Of a DNA stretch of 64,000 nucleotides, positions 35,590 through 47,566 are shown piece after piece. A program made the translations under genes and the position numbers. How positions within the stretch are numbered: the first letter of the stretch is position 1; the number at the start of each line of letters is the position of its first letter. The stretch covers positions 24,252,166 through 24,316,165 of the forward strand of contig NC_088654.1 in assembly GCF_964019385.1 (NCBI RefSeq), read 5' to 3'. The stretch is from Sycon ciliatum (Eukaryota; Porifera; Calcarea; Leucosolenida; Sycettidae). The notes beneath the pieces are model-generated. The model made no database searches. It was not told the DNA's origin and saw only the letters and a program-made list of their open reading frames with translations.

Positions 35590-35815
35590 GATGCTACAAC
35601 TACAAGAAAAGAGGACGGACAAAATGCGGCAAGGTTTGGCTAACACTAACAGCGGCCCGCCAATGACGCCATGCATGTAACCAGATCATGCACAATTACA
35701 ATGTACATGTATAGAGTGTGACAAAGAGGCACAAAAACTCACAGGGAGTACTGAGACATTCAACGACCCAGCGCCTTGCTCTAACACATCTAGGAGGCGC
35801 AAACCAACACCTTCC
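35590..35815. repeat. Diverged copy of the 23.05 kb dispersed repeat
   Basis: It shares ordered blocks with 23053-23250: GGACAAAATG, GTAACCAGATC, GTGACAAAGAGGCACAAAA, GGAGTACTGAGACATT and GGAGGCGCAAACCA. Confidence 0.72.
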
Positions 35816-35999
35816 ATCTAGTTACTTTGAGTGCTCAGATTATCTGAATGCATTGGCTCACCATTCCAGTTCAAAATTATAAAGATGTGCAACAATTTTC
35901 GGATCGGGCACCCAACAAGGGCGCTACTTTAAAAAACAAAAAAGGGAACGCCGAGCTTGTAATGCTTCATGACATATACATGTACATGTATATAATTTT

Positions 36000-36125
36000 G
36001 ACTAGTTTGAGGGAAAGACACAAACGGGAAAAGTCTGAAGAAAAAATTGACTGTCTCCACCAGGACTCGAACCAGGGACCCTCGCTTGTAGCCAGCGATG
36101 CTCTAACCACTGAGCTATGGTGTAG
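36000..36125 (-). mobile_element. tRNA-derived SINE with head at 36053-36125
   Basis: The minus strand reads as a tRNA-like head: TAGCTCAGTGGTTAGAGCA (D-arm/A-box), a perfect TCGCT/AGCGA anticodon stem, and box B GGTTCGAGTCC. The acceptor stem does not pair at three of seven positions, the T-stem has a T-T mismatch and base 33 is G, so it is not a functional tRNA. The tail (AATTTTTTCTTCAGACTTTT) is shared with copies at 10381-10436 and about 58198-58270. Confidence 0.78.
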
Positions 36126-38594
36126 TCGTCATCCCAGCAGAGACCGTTCAACATTCTCTTCAGACTTCGTAACTCACACTTCCTGTGAATCCACACATGT
36201 ACATGTACATGTATAATTATGCATATAAATGACTGTATTATTGCGTGTACAGGGATTTAGAAGTAGATTTTATCGGCATCCTTTCTGTGCCATCTAGCTG
36301 GCAATAGAGTGACTGAAATAGGATGAGCCTAACCTGAGAAGTTCGGAACACAGCAGGTCTTTTCTCTCCTAGTGTTCGGTGTTGGCGCCTGTGGTTGGCA
36401 TCCTTCCTCGGTGCTGAATGGTCTGAAGTGCTGCTGCTGTGAAACGTTCAAGGGTGCTTGTGCCTTGACCGTCCCCCAAATAATCAGACCCCATTCTCAC
36501 CTCCCACCCCTACCGATGTGATCAGCAGTGTGTACAGTTAGTCATGTACTTTGTTTACCGCCATCAGTGGACATAGGATTTTTATTACGTTCGACACATG
36601 ACCTTGGCTACTTTGAACAGGGAATATTTTGCCTCAAAGCGATGCAGCTGGTTTATGTTGGCTAGTAGCACCAGTACCACCCCTGTTCGTCTTTAGTTCT
36701 TTGAGCCGTCCGGTGTTGGACTGCGCTCAGAGAATGCCGCCGTTCGGAGCCTGGGTGGTCCCTGAATTTATCTGATTTGATGGAGTATTTCTCCTTTGGA
36801 GTCGATTTACATCGCTTGACATCGCGTATACATCTGAAGTGCAACACTTGAAACGTCGTGTACATGTATGTGTGTGCAGGTAGATGGCACTTGCAGTTTT
36901 ACAAAACGGCTTCACCGCATGGATTCAATTATTGGCCTGAACCTGTGCACGTGTGGCAAGGAATCTGTGATAATTCACTACACACAGATGTTAGAGCACA
37001 GAGAGTTTAGCAGGTGAGTATAGCATACACATGGCACAAGAAAGGCTGGCTAGTAAAGCAACGCCAATAGTCTCTGCAGGACTTGTCGTCCTCTACTCTA
37101 GGAATTTCCCATATCCACCATGTACTAGCAAACTGATAATGTCCTGTAGAAGCGATGGTACTCGGTTCTATGTGTATGACTTGTATCATCACCACTGTCC
37201 TTGTGCTTGCCCGGCTATTACACTAGTAGGTATTTAGAGGTAAGAAGGGCACTCAAGACCGGTCGACCTCCAAAGGCCGTGAGAATGATTAGCGTTCGTA
37301 CACTCATGGTTTCCATCCTCCATGATCCAAGTGCCTCGCGGGGACGTAGCGCACTTCAGACATCGAAACAGAATGACATGGCTTGGAGCACTGAGTGAAA
37401 TCACATCCCTACTGATAAAATCGCAATCTACCATTGACAGAGTGGCAAAGTGAGATTGCAATACAGTAATTCTGCACTCTTGCCCATCACGCCAGCTAGC
37501 TAAACGACTCTGTTACACTACGTTAGTTGAATACAATGTAATTCCAGTTGGACTGCAAGTAGGTTAGCTATTCGATTCAGCAACTAAAGCCAAGCCGTCT
37601 CGACGCCACCGAAACTCTTTAGGTTTACTCAAGCGTTGACGAACGATTCGCTGCCCACACAGTCAGCCAGGCTCCAGAATGGAGGCGCTGTGACGAACAG
37701 AATACTGTACCTAATATCGGGAGCTTCACCATGAGCATTTTGGTAATTACCCATGTACATGACTCTACAGTACGTCGACGATAGTGTCCAGAGTGTGTTG
37801 ACAGTTGTGACGCTGCCCACTGTGCCCAGTGATGGCCGCATACTGATTACGTCTTGGCGGCTCGCGTGTAATCTTGTCCGGAGCACAGGTGACTTCTATC
37901 CAGTGATTGAACGCTAGCATTGCGATGCAATCCAGCTCGGATTCCCAACGGACCACTGACTGTGAGCGAAAGCGTACTAGTAACATGAAGCCAATGTACT
38001 CTGCACTCTTCCACGCGTGTAATACTATTGCAATCCATCGACTGACTTGCGCGGAGAGGATCATTTTGGACAGGAGTCTTTTCATTTGGTTATCAATATC
38101 AAGGCGATGACACGCTCCGCCGAGTCATCCTGTCACTCACGACAACCCGAGTCAATCTCCCGGCCGCTGATGGCGTCAGAGAGATGACCACGTGAGATCC
38201 CGCCCTTTTCAGCAGCCTGGACTCCTCGAGAGAGTACAGTGTATCATTGTATGGCTTTGTACTACTGTAGACCTGTTGGCTCCTGTGTTAGTGCCCGGTG
38301 ATCTGGGTCTCATTGTTGTAGTCTGGACTCTCTTTGCCTGATCTTATCTCGCCAGGCGCGTACGGCTACGTACTGCGCTCCTGTCTGATTACTGAGACCC
38401 TACTGTACTGTACTTGCACACTGTACCACGGCACCGTGTATGCCAGGAGTACTACAGTCGTGTACTGGCTGCGTTCAGTGTCGTTGAGAGGAAAAGCGCG
38501 CGGGAAACAAAGGACTCACTCATCAGATCTCGCGTCATGCCCCACTGCAATGACAAACAATCAATACGAGATAAACACATGCACTATACTCCAG
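36126..38594. other. No secure gene
   Basis: Moderate overlapping frames occur at 37629-38085 (minus) and 37031-37237 (plus), but no domain or splice chain emerges. TACATGTA runs lie near 36195 and 36860. Confidence 0.3.
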
Positions 38595-38828
38595 GTCCAC
38601 ACCAATGACGAACACTACATGGAGTACAGAGCAATGTTACGATATCAACTGGAGCACTGTACGGTGGCATACTCCACGCTTGCTCTGGTCTGGAAAGCGG
38701 ACGAGAGAACGGTGAAGCTCTGTCACAGACGTGACAGACATCCAGGGAGACACCAACGGCTGCCACAGTCTGCAGTCCCTCCGTCACTCATCGGGAATTC
38801 TCCAGTCCTCTACTGCAGGCAGCATTGA
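38595..38828 (+). CDS. Candidate terminal exon, unknown
   Basis: A CAG acceptor at 38592-38594 precedes 77 codons in phase 0 to a TGA at 38826-38828. The first half looks coding (HTNDEHYMEYRAMLRYQLEH). The second half is basic and less convincing. A second ORF at 38896-39159, with a hydrophobic patch (LPDTYLLLVLGNCC), follows on the same strand and might belong to the same gene through alternative splicing. Confidence 0.22.
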   Translation, partial: VHTNDEHYMEYRAMLRYQLEHCTVAYSTLALVWKADERTVKLCHRRDRHPGRHQRLPQSAVPPSLIGNSPVLYCRQH

Positions 38829-40420
38829 TACTGTCGTCAGCTACTGCCTACACAAGCTGGTGGTTTGCATGCCGCATGTACTGTGAGCGTCGATCATGAC
38901 TTTGACCTGGCCGCGATCCGTGAAACCAGTTTACAGTCCCAGGCGTCGAGCTCTGCGGATAGTATCACGACTTCCCGACACTTACCTACTACTAGTACTA
39001 GGTAACTGTTGTACTTGTGGCTGCTGGATGTGGCGTAGAACAGCACTGCAGCGGGTAAAGGCATTACTCATTACCCAGTACACATACAATCATTCAACCA
39101 TACCGATTCCTGACAAATATAAGCCAGTGCGGGTCACCAGAATCGCGTTCTCACTGTAAGGCGGTCTCAGCGGAGGGTAGCCTGCTCTTCACAATTTCTT
39201 GTCGTAGCCTGCAACTCAGTAACCCGGGCATTTGACATTAGGGCCACTGTTGTTGGTGTGCTGTGTACCGGATACTTTGTGTAGCTTGCTTTTAGCTGGG
39301 TGCATACCACTGCTCCTGGTCCAAGTCAAAGAAGAAACCTTTCAGTAGTTTCCGCCATCACGTCCTAATAGTGTTTCGGTGATTATCCGCTGCCAGCCAG
39401 GCTCTGCCAATACAAACTGCACGCAGTAAGTGCTATCCTAGAATGTACATGTGTACGTGTACATGTACTGTATGTGTGATATACTGATAATGCCATCGCT
39501 TGCCCCCCCCCCTCCCCCTCGACAGGCGGGTAGCCTTAAGCATTATTATTATTATTATTATTATTATCGGCTTTTCCGCGTTGCCATCGCCAAGCAAGCT
39601 TGGCTGGTCTTCGCATAAGCTGCTCCATGATGACGGGGCGAAACATTGAATGCATGTACATGTATAATACGCTCTTGGAGCAGCCTTTGGCCCAATTTGG
39701 GGAATAAATAGACACAACTACTTGGGATTGCCATGTTACCGCCTGACACCCTTACCAACCTCATCCTCTTCCTTTCCAAATTCCAACTTACTTATTATAC
39801 GTCATGTACATGTACATGTAGGTATTGTGACGTGAGGCCAAGAAGGGGGGGGGGGGGCACTGGCATTGTCGTTGGGCTATTTCGCTTGCAATTTCTACAT
39901 GTGTGCCCTGTATCCGTGTACTCATGTGTACATGTAAAATACTGATTGGGACCAGTGGTGGGGAATTTCAGGTTTCTGGAGGATTGAGCGAACCTCATGA
40001 CTATTGACGTATCCTGTTCCTCTCGTGTCCAATTCAGCACTCTTCTAAATAATTGGTAGATTAGGTCAAAGTTCCTGACTGCGCTTGCATGTCCAGATCA
40101 ACAGGAAATGATTCGAAGACAGTGCTATTGTGTAAAACAGATGAAAGCTAAACCGATACGCCGCAACAAGGTCTGATTCGCTGTGGGTCACTGACACTTG
40201 TACATGTACGCCCCTTGCACTGGTATTTTTGGATTGTTTCGGTCTGGATGTCATTGAATCGATATCACTTTCCGCTTTTCCAGCTAATCGCCTAGAGGAG
40301 ATGAATTAAAATTAAAATTCGCTGAACGCCATTATTTGCAGAACTTCAATGAATCCCAACCGTAAAGTCGGATGGTTATTGTTGTAACGGAATCGTGCAT
40401 CTGCGTTGCGTACATGTACA
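38829..40420. other. No secure gene
   Basis: Contains the weak ORF at 38896-39159, an (ATT)n tract at 39543-39567, G/C homopolymers near 39505 and 39846, and TACATGTA runs. Confidence 0.3.
39543..39567. repeat. (ATT)n microsatellite
   Basis: About eight ATT units. Confidence 0.9.
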
Positions 40421-40571
40421 TGTACAATGCTGCCAACTGAAATCCAACCCCCTGAGCTGTGGGTTCACATTCTAGCGGGTCTCTGTTTCGTAGTTTTACC
40501 ATGCCGTGTTGGGTCTTTGCGATGTGAGCGCACCGCTCAGGGGGTCGGATTTCAGCTACCAGCACTGTACA
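40421..40571. mobile_element. MITE copy 2 of the CTGAAATCC family, complete
   Basis: 151 bp with imperfect inverted ends of about 45 bp: TGTACAATGCTGCCAA then CTGAAATCC on the left, inverse on the right. It lies directly between runs of TACATGTA on both sides, so the ends merge with that palindromic motif and no target duplication can be separated. Confidence 0.85.
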
Positions 40572-40811
40572 TGTACACGACTGTACAATCATGTACATGT
40601 AGGTACCGGTAGGTTGACCGTCACTATCGGAGTGGCATCCGTGTACTAGTAGTAGTAGATCTACGAACAATAATTATTATGTCCTCTCCTCCTGGTTTCA
40701 ACGCATTTCTTGCACTGGCAGCGCAGGCTCCTAGTGCATGATTGTAAATGTACATCCTCGGTACAAGCGGGAGATAGACATGGAGCGTCATCACTGAAAC
40801 CAACACTAATT

Positions 40812-41176
40812 TAATGACCTGGAGTTACCGGTCTCCTTCGAATGTCCAGCGGTTCCGGATGGGAAGGAATTTCTCGAACACATTCAAGATGCACAAGAAC
40901 CTTTCGTGGTGGAGTGTGTGACGCACATGTGTCGCCTCTTTGCTCCACAGGCCAGCAAAGCCAGTGCGTTGCAACACTGACTTCGAGCGGCGCGTTGTCC
41001 ACGAGCTTGACAGTTGGTGTGCGCGTTATGGTGCTAATAATGAAGAAGAATTTCCGACTCTTTCCTATTTGCGTCATTCCTGGCCATGTTCGATCAGGAA
41101 TCTGGCATGTCTGTCTAAAACCTCTGACATGATTGATTCAGGACAGTGCACGTGCTCGCACAGCGGGGACGAATGA
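40812..41176 (+). pseudogene. Candidate coding region with an apparent frame change
   Basis: Two adjacent plus-strand frames look strongly coding. One, from about 40812 to 40950, reads FECPAVPDGKEFLEHIQDAQ then VECVTHMCRLFAPQ. The next, from 40951 to TGA 41174-41176, reads RCNTDFERRVVHELDSW, later CTCSHSGDE. They are offset by one base near 40945-40970. A CTCCACAG acceptor at 40950 could start the second part as a terminal exon, or a single-base indel breaks one gene. The cysteines suggest a secreted protein. No family is recognised. Confidence 0.35.
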
Positions 41177-43630
41177 CTGAATCAGTGAATGAGAAACACA
41201 TCTCCGCACGGCATGCGCTGCATAGTACTGAAACTAATAATAAGTGCACAATACATGTATGCCAGTGATGTACATGTACATGTACATAGTCATTGTAATT
41301 ATTAAATTTTGTACATGTATGCCCGAACAGTCGGCGAAAACTCATGTAAAAGGCCTTTTGCATGGAATGAGGGTTGGTGGTAAAAAATTGCTTTTACGAA
41401 CAGCGGTTAACGTACAGTAATACTGTTATAAATACACCATAGGAATTGGGATGACTTTGTATTACGAACACATGTCCGCATTATTAAAATTAATGTCGAT
41501 GCCCTGGTGCCGATGGAATGTACGATGCGCGGTGCAGTACTGTTCAGTCGTGGGTATGACGATCGGCATACTGTCAATTATTTTCCATTGCCATTGGTAC
41601 TCTGTACAATGACCTTGATTTGCACAGTGCTGAGTTTGCGTAACAAGCACAACACAACGCAGAACAACAGAGACCAAACATCTTTCTCGTTACTCCGAGT
41701 TTCGTGTTGAACAATACTCATCAGACGACCAACAACAACAACAAGCACAATGACAATGTAAATGACGATTGCACTACACTGTACAGTGTATTCAGCTGCT
41801 TCGGTCCATACAAGTGGCGACAGCAGTGAGCAGGCGTGGCCACGCTCAGGCGAAGTCAGCCAACAGTTCCCATTTCCTTTTGACCCCGGCCTTTGGTCAT
41901 GCAGCAGTGCCCTAGTACTAGTTGGTTGCAATTGTGAGCTTGTTATTGCCTATTGGTGCGTCCGGGGCAAGCGTGAGGGGAATAGCCGGTGTCCTGGGGA
42001 CAGAAGGATTGACACGTCTGTTTCACGGCTTCTAGATTTTCCGTTCGTTACACAGTTTTTTTTCAAGTACATAAATAGTGCAATAATGTACCAGGTTTAC
42101 TGCTGGCCTATCGCCTGCGCCTGTTGCTTGAATGACTTTATGTCATAAACATTACAATGGACATTCTCTGTCACATTGTCGGCGCAACAAACAATACAAC
42201 ACGTGTGCACTGTTTGTAGTTTATCTGGACGTCGTGTGAAACTCACGGGTGCTAGTAGCCGGCAGTAGGGGTTCATGCTGCAAAAGAAAGGTGCTCGAAA
42301 CTAAGAAATCCTAGGAGATAGCGTTTGTGGATCGGCCCACTCAGATCAGGCAGTGAAACGACCTTGTTGACAGCCTAAATCAGTCACTATCAGTGGAGTA
42401 TTTTCCTCAAGAAAATCACCAGCCCGTGCAACGATGCAAACACTGCTGAGAATACCGCCCAACGTAAACATTGCCGTATGCACGTGTCTGACGAGAGGAG
42501 CTTTCAACCTTTGTTTTTGCTCCTCAAGTGGCCAGAGCGATTCATTGCGCTGGACCCATTTAGCACTGCCTATTGTTTGTGACATATTTCAGTCCTTTAA
42601 CTAATAGTACTTGTATCCAGAAGTTTGTTGGTCTCCTCGATCAGTCATGCGATTTGTCCTTGATACCTATGAGTTCTTAAAAAACACATGCACTTGACAG
42701 TAGTATTATTATTATACAAGACTACACACTACATGTAGTCAGAACAACAGATGGCTTGATCAGTCACAACTTAAAGTTTCATGCCATCTCAGAATAGACA
42801 AGATTATGTATAATGCTTACTAGTATTGAAAATTAATAGCACCCATGGCCACATCTGTTATGAAAGGACATTAGCCTTGATTAGGTGCTGCAGTACGAGG
42901 ATGCGCGTGCCAACGGGTTTGTCTTGTTCCATCACGACATCACGATCGGATTGGTGCACTGTCCACTGTCCTGTAAATGTGGATGCAGATGTAGATTTTG
43001 GTTTGCCATGCGTCACGGATTGCCAGATGACTGGCTGGTTAAACACACTGTCTTTAGTCTTTGGTTGTAGCTACTCCAGCGGAGTTTTGTTTGTTTGCAT
43101 GACGGGTACGAATCTTGTATTTTGCCTGCCGGCAACGTGGAGAAAAATGATTCAAGATGATTGTGTCTGCGCAGCATGGACAATAGGGGATAAGTGAATG
43201 CTATAGAAGTTTGTTTGAGCAATCATCGACTGGTGTCTGATGAGTTCCCATGACATGAGTAACGAATGTTCCAACTGTGGCTGTTACTGTGCACCCCACC
43301 GTGGGATGCAATCATTCGTGCTTGCATATCCGCGTCTGATCCACTACGCCGGTATTCGATTGCGTAATGGTGCTAGGGTAACGATCGGGGGCCAGCCCCC
43401 TGTTGGCAGAGAGAGACTCAGAGTCAGAGAGGTCATTTATCATAGCAGCATGGCATCTCGCACTCGCAGTGTTTCCGATTTCCACTAGGCCAGTGTCTGA
43501 GTGATCGACATACATCATGTGCATTATGTGCATTGTACAAGCTACTACTAGTACTAGTACGTAGGTCTACGACAGCCTGGTCCGGACCCAGACTGCCTTC
43601 TTCTGGCAGGTTTGCTTGTACTTTTGGTAG
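41177..43630. other. No secure gene
   Basis: TACATGTA-type palindromes lie near 41255-41320. A cysteine-rich frame at 42826-43197 overlaps a second open frame and lacks splice support. Confidence 0.3.
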
Positions 43631-43640
43631 CTACATGTAG

Positions 43641-43668
43641 GAGGGGGGGGGGGGAGGGGGGGGGGGGA
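43641..43668. repeat. Poly-G tract
   Basis: Two long G-runs separated by a single A, G-quadruplex-prone. Confidence 0.92.
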
Positions 43669-45220
43669 GTGAGTTCTCCTGAACACTCGTGTAAGTCAGT
43701 TGTACGTCCTTGATCTAGTGCTCTTGTGATATGCAATGTACTGATAACTCGCAGCCTGAACCAGCCACGGGAGCCCCTACTGGCACACAACCGGTGACTT
43801 TCACTGAGCTCTTCAGCTCGAACATAATGGGCGCAGCAAAGCGCAACGCGCTACCTTCCGCTCTGGGGCAAGCAGGAGTGACGGATGCGCGGATACGCAG
43901 ACCCGGACTGCCGTAAATAGCTGACGACGTTTCGATTACAACAGACATCCTTTCTTTGGTTCGCGCTCAATGCAATCTTCTCGACGTCGTTACAATGACG
44001 CAGATGGTGCTTCGTACGTTGAGTTCGTTTCTAGCTAGCTTGCTCCCAAGTGTCGATAATTGTGTCCCAGGATAGTGTGGGAGTGGAGTCGTGTCATGAG
44101 TTGACACAGGGCAATCCTTCCAGCTAGCACTACTGTCAATACGAAACACATAATTATGTACACGCTCAAAGAGTCATCTAGGACAACAGATTACAGTATC
44201 AGTAGAATGAATGGTTAGGGCAGTGGTAGTAGTGCCGCCTTGATAAATGCAAACCACATGCTATATTTGTGGTGGCGTCTGCGATCACTCTCCCTGATTC
44301 CAGGTCATGATGCGCGAGCGCAGAAAGCCACATGCATAGCGCAAATCATTGAAGACCCATTTAATACCAGGCTTGGAAGTTGATCTAGTGTGTGTCAATG
44401 TCCACACTCTACAATCATAGTCTTTGACGCAGACGTCAACACAAGCCATAGTCTTGTGTTTGCGTTCATCAAGGGTACAACTAACATGTACAGCAGATGC
44501 GCACAGCTGAATGTTGGCACTTTCGTCTTTACTTCCCGTATCAGCAAGATGAGGCCTCCAAAGGTTTGGGCATAACATCGTTGTTCAAGTCTAGCTTTTG
44601 AGAAGGTTACTGCATACTACATTACTACTAGTACGTAGACAATCGCATCACGCAGCCAACTCAAGTCGCTAATGTTTAGTACGAAAACTATCGGTATCAA
44701 CATGTTATCGGTGTTGCCCATGTCTTCCATCTCAGACATGTACACATATGCCACTGTACGCCCGTATCACAATTATCACATTTTGGCCTGAAGCGGGGAT
44801 CCGGGAGGGGGAAGGAACCAGCGCGGATGGTCGTTTCGCTGTCGGACCGGCGTCAAGCATGATTGACTTCAGGCGATTTTCGCGATCAAATCCGGCGTCT
44901 TGCATTCACGCACACGTCTCGGCCTCTTCATGGCGTATCGATTTGATCACATGGCCATTGTGTGCTTGCAGTATACAGAGTATATGGGAGCCTTTGCGCC
45001 CATTGTCCACGTGTCATTGTTGGGATACACTGGGTACTGATGATACATACAGCAGGATCAGGAGCGGCGAGTTGCTGTCTACCTGCTGTGATTAGGGGGT
45101 TGAGTCAGTTGAACCCGTTCACGCTGATTGCAACAGCTGAGCTGATTCGATTTACCGCTTGCGGTCGATGCGCTACGAAGCTTCATGAAAAATGACCCTG
45201 AGCACATTTGGAACAGAATG
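43669..45220. other. No secure gene
   Basis: Open frames are short and overlap on both strands. No repeat was recognised. Confidence 0.3.
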
Positions 45221-45667
45221 TCAACGTCCGACACAGGCAGTCAGCATGAATGCCACTGCACTAGTGCGAGATGCTATTTTGCGCTTTTGCAACAGCTGAT
45301 TGAGTAGCATCGTGTAGGTCGCGATGGTATGTGCGCGTGACCCAGTCCAAGTCCGCTGCATGCAGCGCTGCTGACTCGACGACCCACGAGGAGACAGTGC
45401 AGGCACCCGTAGGTCAACTTTGTGCGAGTCTCGCAGTTTCATGATACATACGCGATTCTCACTCTCCACTCCGGGAACAGACGTACCGTGTATTGCCGGC
45501 GAGGATTTGGCCACATATCCTGGAGGAAAGATTTGTGAAGACTGTGTTGCGCACTGACCTTCGTGATGTGGTAGTTGCGAAAACGACACTGCAGGACACA
45601 TATCGTAGGCTAACTTGCCATAGGAGCAGGGGATACACATTACTGCAACCAGCACCCCCAATTCCAT
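45221..45667 (-). CDS. Candidate secreted 148-residue ORF, divergent to the homeobox 5' exon
   Basis: ATG at 45667 is followed by a short hydrophobic leader (MELGVLVAVMCIPCSYG) that could be a signal peptide, then a region with dispersed cysteines and no recognised domain, ending at a stop at 45221. If real, it lies head-to-head with the proposed first homeobox exon, about 170 bp apart. Length and leader are the only support. A downstream splice is possible. Confidence 0.28.
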   Translation of the reverse strand: MELGVLVAVMCIPCSYGKLAYDMCPAVSFSQLPHHEGQCATQSSQIFPPGYVAKSSPAIHGTSVPGVESENRVCIMKLRDSHKVDLRVPALSPRGSSSQQRCMQRTWTGSRAHTIATYTMLLNQLLQKRKIASRTSAVAFMLTACVGR

Positions 45668-45840
45668 GATTCCATGATCTGTTGCTCCTGTGTTCCGTCA
45701 GGGTGCCAGATCGGAGGTGTTCATCGCGGATATCAGGATATCTTCACTACCTAGTACAAGGAGGAGGACCGTTGAAGGCCGGCCACAGTGCACAAATCTC
45801 GCCCAAGACACAAGGAGGGTTTCAGAGCAGGCACGCAGCA

Positions 45841-46078
45841 ATGAACGGCATACAGCAGTTGATCGCGGTCAGCAGGCAATGCAGCGGTGGGGCTGGTCCG
45901 GCAGTTGACGGCGGAGGACACACTGGCAGCAAGGATCGAGGAGCGTCCAAGCAACGCTGCGCGTCACCGGCCAGCAGCGGAGGTGCAGTAAACGCCACAA
46001 ACTACGGTGTCGACAGATTGCTAGGCCTCGCTCAACTTGCAGTCGAGCAACCAAAGCTGGCAGAGACATCGCGAAGAG
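45841..46078 (+). CDS. Proposed 5' exon of the paired-like homeobox gene, with eh1/octapeptide-like motif
   Basis: ATG at 45841 opens 79 codons plus one base, ending at a good donor (GAAGAG|GTAAGC, GT at 46079). Residues 55-62 read YGVDRLLG. This resembles the octapeptide of paired-class homeodomain proteins (consensus-like YSIDGILG), which recruits Groucho/TLE co-repressors. The rest is Gly/Ser/Ala-rich and basic, as in disordered N-termini of such factors. The donor phase (1) matches the acceptor at 54697, so joining keeps the frame and gives about 558 residues in all. The link across an 8.6 kb intron is inferred. The exon could belong to another gene. Confidence 0.5.
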
Positions 46079-47379
46079 GTAAGCCATCACCATCCGTTCA
46101 ATGTATATCTGGTAATAGTGTTGGTCCCCGGTGTGGAATATACACTTTTAAAAGTTTATACAGTACAGCTAGTAATATTTATCAACCATAAGTACAGCTA
46201 GTACGTTATTCTAGTACTGAACCAAAAGAGGTGAACAATGTCCGCAACCACGGATAACGGTTACGTGATTATGTTCCGTGTATGTTAACCCCGAGCTGAC
46301 CCGAATAGCCGGCGAAAACATTTTCTTCTACGATTCTGCTTTACTCGAGTACTGTACTGTCATGGTACTTCAGTGTGTATGTGTGTGTGCGCGCGTGTGT
46401 GTGTGTGTCGGTGTGGTGAAGGGTTACATGTGCTCACATTGTCCTCCGTTTCCGCCTTTCCATATTCTGTTTCGGTCAAACAATTTTTTTCATACGCGGA
46501 ATGCTATGCCGTCGCCGTCAGTTGGACCGCGCCGTGATGAGCTTCACCACCTTGTGAATGGGAGCAGACCGTTGCAAACAAAACAACAACTAAAACAGAA
46601 AATTCCAACCCTGAAGCTCCCCGTGCGCAATGTACGTCTTGAAACACCGATTGAATCAATTTGTAGTGCTTTCCGACCTGCCTCGGATCGACTAAAGCCT
46701 TTCTGCGTCTCCACACCCACAATCACACACTGTCCAAATCATGTAGCGCTACTGCCACGTGTTGATTTTCTGCTACAAAATTCACTGTCGAGTGCTGGAT
46801 CAGTTTCGCGCATGGCTACTTGGTAAATTATTGTAGATCTACGTGTTGGCACCAGAGCCCGAGGTCCGCGTTGGGCATCTAACTGACAGAGGAGAATGGA
46901 GACCGATTCAGCTGGATGACAGGAAACAGCTGGGGCCGTCACGGCGCAGGCTGCTACAGAATCACGAGTGAGAAGTGTGAGGCGGTCGGCTGACAATGCG
47001 AAATCAGCGTAGGTACTGCAGAGCTGAACAGCTAACTAACTCTGCGACGTCGTGAGCTGACACTCGAATCGTGTAGGCTTGAAATGGCTAGCAACTGCGT
47101 CGCTGAATGCATTGCAACAGAATGGGGGCACTCTGCAGTAATTGCATTGAAACGCTGCCCATGTACCTACATTGATTTGTGCAATGTACGGCCAGAATCT
47201 AGCCTTCTAGGGGTCAGTCGCCAGCACAAGATAATTATGTTATGCTGATCTCATTCGCCAAACCTAAACCGAGCTGGCCTGTACATCCTTAGATAAATGA
47301 ATTAGACGAAGAAATCATCTTGGATAGTGTGATTGGTGGTGAATATATTTTGTTCTGATTTGCCTGTGGCAGACTAATG

Positions 47380-47416
47380 GAAAGCATGGAAAGCATGGAA
47401 AGGATGGAAAGGATGA
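47380..47416. repeat. 10-bp tandem repeat
   Basis: Four copies of GGAAAGSATG: two with C, two with G. Confidence 0.88.
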
Positions 47417-47421
47417 GGGAG

Positions 47422-47566
47422 TAATAGGTGATTCAGACTACGGCCAAAATCACGTGTAAACTTGAATTTCTATGGTGATGCAGTCATGTTTCAAAATGTT
47501 ATGAACAATCCCTGATCAAATCGTGGAAACGTGGTCACAGTTGGCCGTAGTCTGAATCGCCTATAA
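47422..47566. mobile_element. MITE, 139 bp, with TAA duplication
   Basis: The element at 47425-47563 has inverted ends TAGGTGATTCAGACTACGGC (one mismatch) continuing as CAA. It is flanked by TAA at 47422-47424 and 47564-47566. A 3-bp TAA/TWA duplication is known for PIF/Harbinger elements, so that assignment is suggested but not proven. Confidence 0.78.

Noticed and set aside
36053..36125. Functional tRNA gene
   Set aside because: Acceptor stem and T-stem mismatches, G at position 33, and dispersed truncated copies point to a SINE head.
42826..43197. Cysteine-rich ORF as a secreted domain
   Set aside because: A second overlapping frame is equally open, and the cysteine spacing matches no domain I know.
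46504..46826. Additional homeobox exon in the proposed intron
   Set aside because: Open and partly protein-like, but without a phase-compatible acceptor/donor pair that I could define.
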